This document shows, piece by piece, positions 48,572 through 57,166 of a DNA stretch of 64,000 bases. Made by a program: the position numbers and the translations under genes. The notes beneath the pieces were generated by a model. The model was given only the letters and a program-made list of their open reading frames with translations. It searched no databases and was not told the origin of the DNA. The stretch covers positions 124,001-188,000 of the forward strand of contig JBJHCV010000001.1 of the NCBI GenBank assembly GCA_050486225.1, in the 5' to 3' direction. Numbering within the stretch: the first letter of the stretch is position 1; every line of letters begins with the position of its first letter. This DNA is from JBBDIX01 sp050486225. GTDB lineage: Bacteria; Actinomycetota; Nitriliruptoria; Nitriliruptorales; Nitriliruptoraceae.

Positions 48572-50037
48572 GCCTGACGGTTCCTGACACGATTCCGAAC
48601 CTGATCGGCGGACGTGACGACCGCGCCGCCGACGGGGGCACGATCGATCGGCACTCCCCTCACGACGGCCGTCGACTGTGGAGTCTGGCCCGATCTCGGG
48701 CCACCGACGTGACCCGGGCGGTCGACGCGGCGGTCGACGCACAGCCAGCGTGGGGCAGGACCGCGGGACCGGCCCGCGGAGACGTGCTGTTCCGGCTGTG
48801 CGCGCTGCTCGAGGAGCATGCCGACGACCTCGCGGCGATCGTCGCCGCGGAGACCGGCAAGTCTCCTGCCGACGCCCGCGGTGAGGTCGGCGGAGCGATC
48901 GCGCTCGGCCGGTTCTTCGCCGGGGAGGGAACGAGGCTCTACGGACGCACCACCACGAGCGCTGTCGCCACCAAGCAGGTGACGATGGTGCGCGAACCCG
49001 TCGGCGTCGCGGCCCTTGTCATCGCGTCGAACACACCCATCGCAAACGTCGCCTGGAAGTCGTTTCCCGCGCTGATCTGTGGCAACGCCGCGGTGCTCAA
49101 GGCGGCCGAGGACACTCCGGCGACCGCGTGGGCGTTCGGCGTCTTCGCCCGGGAGGCGGGGGTGCCCGACGGCATCTTCAACGTGGTGCAGGGACTCGGC
49201 GACGAGGCGGGTGCCCCACTGGTCGCCGACGAACGCGTCGACGTGATCAGCTTCACCGGGTCGACCCACGTCGGCAGGCAGATCGCCGAGGTCGCGGCCC
49301 GGCGCCTCGCCAGGGTGTCGCTGGAACTCGGGGGCAAGAACCCCCTGGTGGTGTGCGACGACGCGGACCTCGACCGCGCAGTGGAGTGGACATGGCGGTC
49401 CGCGTTCACGAATGCGGGGCAACGCTGCGCCTCGGGCAGTCGCGTCATCGTGACCGACGGGATCCACGACACGTTCGTCGCCGAACTGCTCGAACGCACG
49501 GCCACCCTGCGTGTCGGGCCCACCGACGACGACGACCTCGGGCCGGTCATCTCCGAACGTGCGCTCGAACGCATCCTCGACCGGCTCGATGCCGTCGACG
49601 GGACGACGGCTCGCGTCCTCACCGGCGGGGTCCGGCTCACCGACGAAGCCCACGCCGCGGGCTGCTACCTCGCACCGACCATCGTCGAGGTCGACACGCC
49701 GGACCACGAACTCTCGAACGTGGAACTGTTCGGGCCCGTCGCGCAGCTCTATCGAGCACCCGACTACCCCACGGCGCTGCGGATCGCCAACGACTCGCCC
49801 TACGGGCTGACCGCAGCGATCCACACCCGCGACGTCGACCGGGCCATGCACTTCACCCGTGAGGTGTCCGCAGGCGTCGCGGTCGTCAACGGCGGCACGT
49901 ACGGCAGCGAACCCCACATGCCGTTCGGTGGACGCCGCGCCTCGGGCAACGGCACCCGGGAACCGGGCACGGAGGCGCTCGACGTGTACTCCGAACTCAA
50001 GTCGGTCTACGTGTGGGTCGACGAGCCTCGTCCGTGA
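48565..50037 (+). CDS. Aldehyde dehydrogenase (NAD(P)-dependent)
   Basis: 490 residues from the ATG at 48565, overlapping the SDR stop by seven bases. NLIGGRDD at the N-terminus, PVGVAALVIASNTPIAN, ISFTGSTHVGRQI, LELGGKNPLVV with Glu254 and NAGQRCASGSR with catalytic Cys288 are all present, as is VNGGTYGSEPHMPFGG near the end. It oxidises an aldehyde to an acid. Next to a cytidylyltransferase and transketolase it may form an aldaric-type sugar acid or a carboxylated precursor. The stop overlaps the next GTG. Confidence 0.93.
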   Translation: MVSLTVPDTIPNLIGGRDDRAADGGTIDRHSPHDGRRLWSLARSRATDVTRAVDAAVDAQPAWGRTAGPARGDVLFRLCALLEEHADDLAAIVAAETGKSPADARGEVGGAIALGRFFAGEGTRLYGRTTTSAVATKQVTMVREPVGVAALVIASNTPIANVAWKSFPALICGNAAVLKAAEDTPATAWAFGVFAREAGVPDGIFNVVQGLGDEAGAPLVADERVDVISFTGSTHVGRQIAEVAARRLARVSLELGGKNPLVVCDDADLDRAVEWTWRSAFTNAGQRCASGSRVIVTDGIHDTFVAELLERTATLRVGPTDDDDLGPVISERALERILDRLDAVDGTTARVLTGGVRLTDEAHAAGCYLAPTIVEVDTPDHELSNVELFGPVAQLYRAPDYPTALRIANDSPYGLTAAIHTRDVDRAMHFTREVSAGVAVVNGGTYGSEPHMPFGGRRASGNGTREPGTEALDVYSELKSVYVWVDEPRP

Positions 50038-50831
50038 ACACGCATCCAAGACTGTCCGCCGTGGCATTGATCCCCGCACGCGCCGGCTCGTCACGAGTGC
50101 CCGACAAGAACGTGCGACTGCTCGCTGGCCACCCGATGCTTGCCTACACGATCTCCGCTGCCCGGACGTCGGGCGTGTTCGACGCCGTGGTCGTGTCGAC
50201 CGATTCGGAGCACTACGCCGCGATCGCCCGCCACTACGGCGCCGAGGTTCCGTGGCTGCGTCCCCCAGAACTCGCAGCCGACGACTCGCCAGACATCGCC
50301 TGGATCGACCACCTGCTGCGTGCCCTGTCCGCGTCCGGCCGCGACTTCGACGTCTTCAGCATCCTGCGCCCCACGAGTCCCCTGCGCACCCGTGCGGTGA
50401 TCGCCGACGCGATGGCGCGATTCCTGTCCGACCCGGACGCGGACTCGCTGCGGGCCGTCGAACCGGTGAGCCAGCATCCCGGCAAGATGTGGACGATCGA
50501 CGGGGATCGGCTCGTTCCCCTGCTCGACGGGACACTCGACGGGGTGCCGTGGCACTCGAGCGCCACCCAGTTCCTGCCGCGCGTGTGGGTCCAGAACGCG
50601 AGCCTGGAGATCGCCTGGAGCCGCTGTGTGCTCCACGACCACTCCATCTCCGGCACACGGATCGTCGCGTTCGAGAACCTCCCTCCCACAGGCTTCGACG
50701 TGAACACACTCGACGACTGGGACACACTCGAACACATGGTGGCCAGGGATCCGTCCCTGCTGCCGACCATCGACGTCGATCCGCCCACTGACCTGCTCGA
50801 CCCTCGACCACAGGAGCCCCCACGTGGGTGA
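50034..50831 (+). CDS. neuA: CMP-ulosonate cytidylyltransferase (NeuA family)
   Basis: 265 residues from a GTG that overlaps the aldehyde dehydrogenase stop (GTGA). VALIPARAGSSRVPDKNVR is the CTP loop, VVSTDSEHYAAIARHYGAEV the second block, and FSILRPTSPLRTRAVI the third. PKxW-type HPGKMWTIDGD and VNTLDDWDTLE follow as in NeuA proteins. It is the third NeuA in the window and lies in an operon with an SDR, ALDH and transketolase, so it probably activates a different acid from the NeuB-HAD unit. Its last codons overlap the transketolase start. Confidence 0.92.
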   Translation: MNTHPRLSAVALIPARAGSSRVPDKNVRLLAGHPMLAYTISAARTSGVFDAVVVSTDSEHYAAIARHYGAEVPWLRPPELAADDSPDIAWIDHLLRALSASGRDFDVFSILRPTSPLRTRAVIADAMARFLSDPDADSLRAVEPVSQHPGKMWTIDGDRLVPLLDGTLDGVPWHSSATQFLPRVWVQNASLEIAWSRCVLHDHSISGTRIVAFENLPPTGFDVNTLDDWDTLEHMVARDPSLLPTIDVDPPTDLLDPRPQEPPRG

Positions 50832-52752
50832 CCTCATCGGAGACGCCGGCGACCACGCCACCCTCGTCCCGCCTGCGGAGGCGACGCGACTGCTCGACGT
50901 CGGACCGTCGCACGAGGTCACGGCGGCGTTCGCCACGCTGTGTCGCCTCAACACGCTCGGCATGATCCACCTGGCGGGGTCGGGCCACATCGGCAGTTCG
51001 TTCTCCAGTCTCGACATCATCAGCGCACTGCTGCTCGAGCACCTGGGTGACGACGACGTGTTCTTCTCGTCCAAGGGTCATGACGTCCCCGGCCTCTACA
51101 GCGCAATGCTCGCACTCGGTCGGCTCGACTGGTCGCTGGTCACTCGGCTGCGACGACTCGGCGGGCTGCCGGGCCATCCCGACGTGCGAACACCCGGCAT
51201 CAGGTTCAACACCGGGTCGCTCGGCATGGGGATCTCCAAGGCCAAGGGTCTGATCCACGCCGACCGCATGCAGGGTCGCCAGCGCCGCGTCGTGGTGATG
51301 ACCGGCGACGGAGAACTGCAGGAGGGACAGATCTGGGAGTCGCTGCCCACTGCTGCCCGCGACGGCATGCACGAACTCACCGTCGTCGTCGACCACAACC
51401 GACTCCAGTCCGACACCCACGTGTCGCGGATCAGTGACCTCGGGGACCTCGAGGCACGATTCGGGGCGTTCGGATGGCACGCCTCCACCATCGACGGCCA
51501 CGATCTGACCGCAATTGCCCAGTCGATGGCGGCACACGTCGACGGACCCCGAGCCATCATCGCGGAGACGATCAAGGGTCGTGGTGTGTCGTTCGTCGAG
51601 CACACGAGCCGACCGGCCGATGAGGACCTGTACCCGTTCCACTCGGGTGCACTGTCACTGGACGACTACACGGCCGCCCGCGGCGAACTGCTCGAGCGGC
51701 TCAGCGACCAGTTCGCCGCGCTCGGACTCGGCACACCACAGGTCGAGGAGGTCGACCGATCGCCCGCGACACCGCAGCCGGCCGCGGACGTCGAACCGCA
51801 ACGACTCGTCGTCGCCTACGGCCGTGCGCTCGCCGAGGCCGGGGCACGCCGCGAAGACCTGGTGGTGCTCGACGCGGACCTGGTGCTCGACTGCCAACTG
51901 CTCGAGTTCCGCGATCGGTTCCCCGAACGGTTCATCGAGTGTGGGATCGCGGAGCAGGACATGGTGTCGATGGCCGCCGGCCTGGCCGCCGGAGGCGCGC
52001 TGCCCGTCGTCAACAGCTTCGCGTCGTTCCTCAGTCAGCGGCCGTCCGAACAGATCGCCAACGCGTCCAGCGAGGGACGACGCATCCTGTACATGGGTGC
52101 GCTGGCTGGTCTGGTCCCCGCTGCGCCCGGCCACTCGCACCAGGCCACCCGGGACATCGCCGCGTTCGGGTCGCTCGACGACATCGCGGTGATCGCACCC
52201 TCCACGGAACGCCAGGTGGCCGACGCGGTTGCGTACGCGACCGGGGACATCGACGAGAGCGTCTACCTACGGCTGTGTCCGGTCCCCACCCCGGTGCCGT
52301 TTGCTCCCACGCCGCTGCCGCCACGGGGTCTGGGGACGGTCGTGCACGACGGGGACGGCTCCATGGTGGTGTTCGCCTACGGGGCGACCCTGATGACCGA
52401 GGCGCATCACGCGATCGTCGATGACCCTTCCCTCCGCACGACGGTCACCCTCGTCGACCTCCCGTGGGTGAGCGATCCTGACCGGGACTGGTTGCACGAC
52501 GTGGCGCACGGTGCTGCCCGTGTCGTCGTGCTCGACGACCACTGGGTGCGCGGTGGGCTCGGGGAGCGGATCGCCACCCGACTGGCTTCCCGCCCAGGCT
52601 TGCCACCGGTCGACATCGTTGGCGTCGAAGGGCTGCCCGAGTGCGGCCAACCAGGAGAGGTGCTCGCCCACCACCACCTCGACCGGACGTCGCTGCGAAG
52701 CCGGTTCACCACGATCGTCGATGCGCTCGACGTCCCGTCGAAGGTCGGCTAG
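50824..52752 (+). CDS. Single-chain transketolase
   Basis: 642 residues from the GTG at 50824 (AGGAG 8 bases upstream). GMIHLAGSGHIGSSFSSLDIIS begins the ThDP domain, MTGDGELQEGQIWESL is the GDG...(N/E) ThDP-Mg motif with VVDHNRLQSD after it, and ECGIAEQDMVSMAAGLAAGG holds the catalytic Glu of the pyrimidine domain. HSHQATRDIAA is also conserved. It moves a two-carbon ketol unit between sugars. In a cytidylyltransferase operon it is more likely a dedicated biosynthetic enzyme than the housekeeping pentose-phosphate one. Stop and next start share one base. Confidence 0.93.
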   Translation: MGDLIGDAGDHATLVPPAEATRLLDVGPSHEVTAAFATLCRLNTLGMIHLAGSGHIGSSFSSLDIISALLLEHLGDDDVFFSSKGHDVPGLYSAMLALGRLDWSLVTRLRRLGGLPGHPDVRTPGIRFNTGSLGMGISKAKGLIHADRMQGRQRRVVVMTGDGELQEGQIWESLPTAARDGMHELTVVVDHNRLQSDTHVSRISDLGDLEARFGAFGWHASTIDGHDLTAIAQSMAAHVDGPRAIIAETIKGRGVSFVEHTSRPADEDLYPFHSGALSLDDYTAARGELLERLSDQFAALGLGTPQVEEVDRSPATPQPAADVEPQRLVVAYGRALAEAGARREDLVVLDADLVLDCQLLEFRDRFPERFIECGIAEQDMVSMAAGLAAGGALPVVNSFASFLSQRPSEQIANASSEGRRILYMGALAGLVPAAPGHSHQATRDIAAFGSLDDIAVIAPSTERQVADAVAYATGDIDESVYLRLCPVPTPVPFAPTPLPPRGLGTVVHDGDGSMVVFAYGATLMTEAHHAIVDDPSLRTTVTLVDLPWVSDPDRDWLHDVAHGAARVVVLDDHWVRGGLGERIATRLASRPGLPPVDIVGVEGLPECGQPGEVLAHHHLDRTSLRSRFTTIVDALDVPSKVG

Positions 52753-53720
52753 TGCGCGTCCTGGTCACGGGCGGCGCGGGGTTCATCGGGTCGACGACCG
52801 CCGCGGCGCTGATCGATGCCGGACACGACGTCGTGGTCGTGGACGACCTGTCCGCAGGCCACCGTGATGCGGTGCCGAACAGCGCGACCTTCGTGGAGGG
52901 CGACGTCACCGACGCGCCGGCGATGGATCGCATCGTCGGCGACGCGGCACCGGACGCCTGCGTGCACTTCGCCGCACTGATCGAGGCAGGCACGTCCATG
53001 CGCGAGGCAGCCCGGTACCTGGCCGTCAACACGGGCGGCGCCCTCAACGTGCTCTCCGCGCTGGCACGGCACGATGTCGGACGATTCGTGCTGTCCTCCA
53101 CCGCGGCGGTCTACGGCGAACCCTCGACGTCGCCGATCGACGAGAGCCATCCGACCGATCCGACCACGCCGTACGGGGAGTCGAAACTGCTGGTCGAGCG
53201 AGCGCTCCGCTGGCACCACGAGGCCCATGGGATGCGCACCGCCGCACTTCGCTACTTCAATGCCGCAGGGTCCACACCCGGCCGCCCCGAACGCCACGAC
53301 CCGGAGACCCACCTGATCCCGATCGTGCTGCAGGTGGCGTCAGGCCAGCGCGAGGAGGTACAGGTCTTCGGTGGCGACTACCCGACCCGCGACGGCACGG
53401 CAGTGCGCGACTACGTGCACGTCTCCGATCTCGCCGCCGCCCACGTCGCCGCCGTCGAACGCCTCGACACCCTCCAGGAGATCACCTGCAACCTCGGGAG
53501 CGGATCGGGTTTCAGCGTCCTCGAGGTCGTCGACACCGCCCGACGAGTCACGGGCCGCGACATCCCCGCCGTCGTCGTACCCCGACGGCCCGGCGATCCC
53601 GCGAGTCTCGTCGCGACGTCAGCCAGGGCCGCCAGGATGCTCGACTGGCAGCCCACCCGGTCCTCGCTCGACGTCATGATCTCGGACGCATGGCGAGAAC
53701 TCCAGGCCCTGCAGTCGTGA
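52752..53720 (+). CDS. galE: NAD-dependent sugar-nucleotide epimerase (GalE-like)
   Basis: 322 residues from a GTG sharing its first base with the transketolase stop. VLVTGGAGFIGSTTAAAL is the NAD turn, VHFAALIEAGTSM the second block, VLSSTAAVYGEP and TPYGESKLLVE carry Ser/Thr and YxxxK, and LRYFNAAGS, HLIPIVLQVA and DGTAVRDYVHVSDLA are characteristic of UDP-glucose 4-epimerases. It probably interconverts UDP-Glc and UDP-Gal or the N-acetyl forms. Last gene of the five-gene unit; convergent with a GT2 gene 23 bp away. Confidence 0.9.
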   Translation: MRVLVTGGAGFIGSTTAAALIDAGHDVVVVDDLSAGHRDAVPNSATFVEGDVTDAPAMDRIVGDAAPDACVHFAALIEAGTSMREAARYLAVNTGGALNVLSALARHDVGRFVLSSTAAVYGEPSTSPIDESHPTDPTTPYGESKLLVERALRWHHEAHGMRTAALRYFNAAGSTPGRPERHDPETHLIPIVLQVASGQREEVQVFGGDYPTRDGTAVRDYVHVSDLAAAHVAAVERLDTLQEITCNLGSGSGFSVLEVVDTARRVTGRDIPAVVVPRRPGDPASLVATSARAARMLDWQPTRSSLDVMISDAWRELQALQS

Positions 53721-53743
53721 TCACGGGCGCCGAGGGCGACGAA

Positions 53744-54700
53744 TCAGGTCCTCGACTGCTGGATGACGAGGTGGCCCAGCAGACCGAAGAACACGGTCTG
53801 CAACCCGAACAGACCGAAACCGATCACCCCGTTCGGCCGACTGATCACCTTCGCACTGTTGCCCATCGCCCAGTCGATGACGTCCCACCCGAGGATGACG
53901 GTGCCCAGCAGCATGAACGACAGACCGATCGGCACGAACACCTTCAGGGGACGAAGCGTCGCGAGCATCAGCAGGATCTGAGGCAGCACCCTGAACGGAT
54001 ACGTGAGTGAGACGAACGACTTGCCCGTCGTTCGCTCGCGGAATGCGACGGGCACGTGCGCGAACCGTGCCCCCTTGTGGTACGCGTCGAGCAGGACCTG
54101 CTGCGTGTAGTTGTAGTCGCCCGGGATGTAGAAGCGCTCCAGATAGCTGCGGTGCGCGGCGAAGATCCCGGGCTGGGAGTCCTTCACGGGCCAGCCCGTC
54201 AACCAGGCCATCAGCCGGGTGAAGACGATGTTCCCGAGACGTCGGACGACCGGCATTCGGTAGGCAATCCGTTCGAATCGATTGCCGTACACGAGATCCG
54301 CCTCGTCGGCGAGGATGGGCGCGATCAGGGCAGGAACGTCCGCGGGGTCGTGCTGGAGATCAGCGTCGAACTTGACGACGATGTCTGCGTCGTCGCCTCG
54401 TGCCGCCGCCAGGCCCGTCCGGATGGCGGCACCGAGCCCGCGATTGTCCCGGTGAGTCACCACGCGATCGGCACACCCGCGGGCGATGGCCGCGGTGCCG
54501 TCCGTCGACCCGTCGTCCACGACGTAGACCCGCAACTCGCAGCCGAGTTCGACCAGGTCGGTCGCGAGTGCGCGGAGGCTCCCGACGACCTGCCCGATCG
54601 ACTCCTCCTCGTTGAAGGCCGGTACGACGACGATGACCCGCCTCGTCCGGGTCGACACCTCGCCGCCGCCGGGACGATGATCAGAGGGAGCGACACTCAT
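53744..54700 (-). CDS. Polyprenyl-phosphate glycosyltransferase (GT2, DPM1/GtrB type)
   Basis: 318 residues. VIVVVPAFNEEESIGQVV, VYVVDDGSTDGTAAIA and VVKFDADLQHDPAD are the GT-A donor and DxD blocks. MPVVRRLGNIVFTRLM and KDSQPGIFAAHRSYLE are typical of the DPM1-like group. Two C-terminal membrane helices (VPIGLSFMLLGTVILGW and FGLFGLQTVFFGLLG) anchor it. It makes a polyprenyl-phosphate-sugar on the cytoplasmic face. It is divergent from a GT-C type gene that would use such a donor outside. Confidence 0.92.
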   Translation of the reverse strand: MSVAPSDHRPGGGEVSTRTRRVIVVVPAFNEEESIGQVVGSLRALATDLVELGCELRVYVVDDGSTDGTAAIARGCADRVVTHRDNRGLGAAIRTGLAAARGDDADIVVKFDADLQHDPADVPALIAPILADEADLVYGNRFERIAYRMPVVRRLGNIVFTRLMAWLTGWPVKDSQPGIFAAHRSYLERFYIPGDYNYTQQVLLDAYHKGARFAHVPVAFRERTTGKSFVSLTYPFRVLPQILLMLATLRPLKVFVPIGLSFMLLGTVILGWDVIDWAMGNSAKVISRPNGVIGFGLFGLQTVFFGLLGHLVIQQSRT

Positions 54701-54888
54701 CGATGGCGCCTCGCAGGGTCACAGGCATCGGTCGGGTGGGCACTGCAGACGGGTCGACGCCGTCGGCGGGCACCCAGGTCGTTGGACGTGACGAACGAAG
54801 GGCACGTCAATCGACGACCGCACGAGCGGACGGTAGCACCCGCCTGCCGGTCGACCGGGAAGGTGGCAGCGCCGCGTGTCTGGGGACG

Positions 54889-54894
54889 TACCCT
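54889..54894 (+). promoter_or_regulatory. Possible -10 box TACCCT
   Basis: TACCCTCAGC lies 33 bases before the ATG at 54922. The same ten bases occur at 59446 upstream of the sulfotransferase gene. Confidence 0.35.
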
Positions 54895-54921
54895 CAGCCC
54901 GGCTCCCGTCGAGCAGGACAC

Positions 54922-57123
54922 ATGGCAACCATCACCACACAAGAGTCAGCCTCCCGCCGCCGTCGCTCCGTGATCGATGGTGCCGTGGGTGCCCTGAGGC
55001 GGCACCGCGTCGACGCCGGGATCGCCCTGGCCCTGTTCGTGGTCGCCGTGCTCGTCATCTCCTGGTTTCGCAGGGAACCCGTCTACTCGGATGACCTGGG
55101 CTACTGGGAACGATGGCCCCGCCGCGCGCAGAGCAGCGGGATGGCCAATCCCTACCGCATGACCATGGCCCTGTCGGCAGAGATCGCGCGCTGGATCTTC
55201 GGCCACTCGATGGTTGCGTACAACGCCGTCGGGATCGCGTACGGCGCCGCCCTGATCGCGATGCTGTTCGTGCTCGTTCGCCTCCTGATGCCACGCGTCG
55301 TCGCGCTCGGGGGGGCGCTGCTCCTGCTGACCAGTCCCGTGTTCCTCGAGGACGCCAGCGTGTTGACGCCGGACTGGCCGGCGGTGTTCTGGTTCACGGG
55401 TGCCTTCACCCTGCTCGTGTACGCGGCGACCCGACTGGAGCATCGCCCGCGGCAGGCGATGCTGTTGGCGGCTGCGGCCGGTGCGTGCATCCACTTCGGG
55501 CTGTTCGCGCGTGAGAGCGCGATCCTGCTCGTCCTGGTGGTCCCACTCGGGATGCTCGTGTTGACCCCCTGGCGTCACGCGTTTCGCCTCACCGCGACGG
55601 CCGGGGCGTCAGCCATCGCGTTCTTCCTCGCGGAGCTCTTCTGGTTCTGGCGGCTGTTCGACGATCCGCTGCGTCGCATCGACCGCATCCTGGGAGGCCA
55701 CGTGGCCAGGCGCACCTCCGAGCGCCTTGGCGGACGTGTCGAGTCAGCAGCGGTACAGGCTGCCGAGTCCGGAACCGACGAGTTCACCCGGACGACGCTC
55801 GCTGACTGGTGGGGTCTGGCCGATCGGTACATCGATCCGATCTCGTTCACGTTGACTGGCCGCTGGACCCTGGCACTGATCCCGATCGCCCTGGCGGTGA
55901 TCCTGGTGTCCCGAGACCGCCGAGCGTGGTTCATCGCGACCGCAGCGATCATCGGTGTCATCGGTTCCGTGTTCCTCGTGGGCTCGATCAACCCGCTGCG
56001 ACCCATGCTGAGCATGAAGTTCCGGTACCTCGCGCTGGGCTGGGCCTACCTCATGCCCATGATCGCCGTCGGGGCGTGGTTCGGAGGTGTGCACCTGCGA
56101 CGACTGCTCGAGTCCAACCGCACGCACACCGGCAGGGTGGCAAGGATCGTGCGTGCGATGCCTCACATCGTCCTTGCCGCTGCGCTCGTCGTTCCGATCG
56201 CGCTGGGACCGTTCGACGCGGCCCGCCGGCCCGTCTTCGTGGCCACAGGATCGGACGGCCTCCGCCAGGTCGAGCGTGCGATCGAGCGACTGGAGTCAGA
56301 AGGCGTCGAGATCACCCGGATCGTGGCCGACGGACGTACCCAGCAGGGGCTGCGCATCCAGCTCGAGGGCGCCAGTTCACCCCGTCTCCGCGGAGCAACG
56401 AGCAACTTCAACGCGATCGAGCCCGGCGACCTCGTCGTCGTCAACCGCAAGCGCATCGCCGAACCACAGGCTCGCCGTCCCGACGACGCCGTGCCGGAGT
56501 GGTTGCTCATCCCGCCGGGGAACTGGCGTCACCTGGCCGACTCGGAGTTCGCGGACTTCTTCGTCTACCACGTGGGTGTCCCGAGCGGCGCCCCTCACGA
56601 ACCCCTGTCGCGGTCCGGCGACGACGTGACCCTGCTGTCACGCGCGACTCCGATCGATGCGGACCACGGTCAGTTCTCGTGGCAACTCGGGACCCACGGC
56701 CTGTTCGTGTGGGTCGAGGACATGGACGCGGCCCGGTTCACCCTCGGCCGGGGGCGGCATGATCGGGCAGCGATCGAGGGAGACGACCTGCGCCTGTCCA
56801 TCGACACGCCGGGAAGGCTGGGCGTTCGGGTCGAGCTCCACACCGGCCGCGGCGTGTGGCTCTCACACATGTTCCTGCGGACGTACGACGCGGAGGGTCG
56901 CATCCGGCAGGAGTCGCGGATGTACCTGGTCGAGCAGGACGACCGCACGTCACTCCCGGAGTTCGCCATCGACCCCGACTCCCTGCGTCCATGGAGCTTC
57001 GCGACGTCGGTCCAGGTCGATCCCGACGAGGACGTCAGCTACCGCCTGTACGGGGTGTTCGGGGGAACGGGACCTCTGACCGTCGATAGGGTTGCCTCCA
57101 AGGTCATTCCCACTGTCGAGTGA
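54922..57123 (+). CDS. Membrane glycosyltransferase, GT-C / PMT-like
   Basis: 733 residues from the ATG at 54922 (AGGA upstream); the 73 extra residues of the longer frame lack membrane character. The first helix is followed by EPVYSDDLGYWERW, the acidic first-loop motif of GT-C enzymes. About ten more helices reach residue 470. The C-terminal 260 residues are soluble and presumably outside: they include IVADGRTQQGLRIQ and a beta-rich end. It would transfer a sugar from a polyprenyl-phosphate donor to a glycan or protein outside the membrane, fitting the divergent GT2. Acceptor is unknown. Confidence 0.82.
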   Translation: MATITTQESASRRRRSVIDGAVGALRRHRVDAGIALALFVVAVLVISWFRREPVYSDDLGYWERWPRRAQSSGMANPYRMTMALSAEIARWIFGHSMVAYNAVGIAYGAALIAMLFVLVRLLMPRVVALGGALLLLTSPVFLEDASVLTPDWPAVFWFTGAFTLLVYAATRLEHRPRQAMLLAAAAGACIHFGLFARESAILLVLVVPLGMLVLTPWRHAFRLTATAGASAIAFFLAELFWFWRLFDDPLRRIDRILGGHVARRTSERLGGRVESAAVQAAESGTDEFTRTTLADWWGLADRYIDPISFTLTGRWTLALIPIALAVILVSRDRRAWFIATAAIIGVIGSVFLVGSINPLRPMLSMKFRYLALGWAYLMPMIAVGAWFGGVHLRRLLESNRTHTGRVARIVRAMPHIVLAAALVVPIALGPFDAARRPVFVATGSDGLRQVERAIERLESEGVEITRIVADGRTQQGLRIQLEGASSPRLRGATSNFNAIEPGDLVVVNRKRIAEPQARRPDDAVPEWLLIPPGNWRHLADSEFADFFVYHVGVPSGAPHEPLSRSGDDVTLLSRATPIDADHGQFSWQLGTHGLFVWVEDMDAARFTLGRGRHDRAAIEGDDLRLSIDTPGRLGVRVELHTGRGVWLSHMFLRTYDAEGRIRQESRMYLVEQDDRTSLPEFAIDPDSLRPWSFATSVQVDPDEDVSYRLYGVFGGTGPLTVDRVASKVIPTVE

Positions 57124-57166
57124 CCGCAGTCGGAGTCCGTGGGTGTCTCACCGAGAGGACGCATCC

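Noticed and set aside
50824..52752. Housekeeping pentose-phosphate transketolase
   Set aside because: Tight coupling to a cytidylyltransferase and a GalE-like gene and absence of other pentose-phosphate genes nearby favour a dedicated biosynthetic role, though this cannot be proven from the window.
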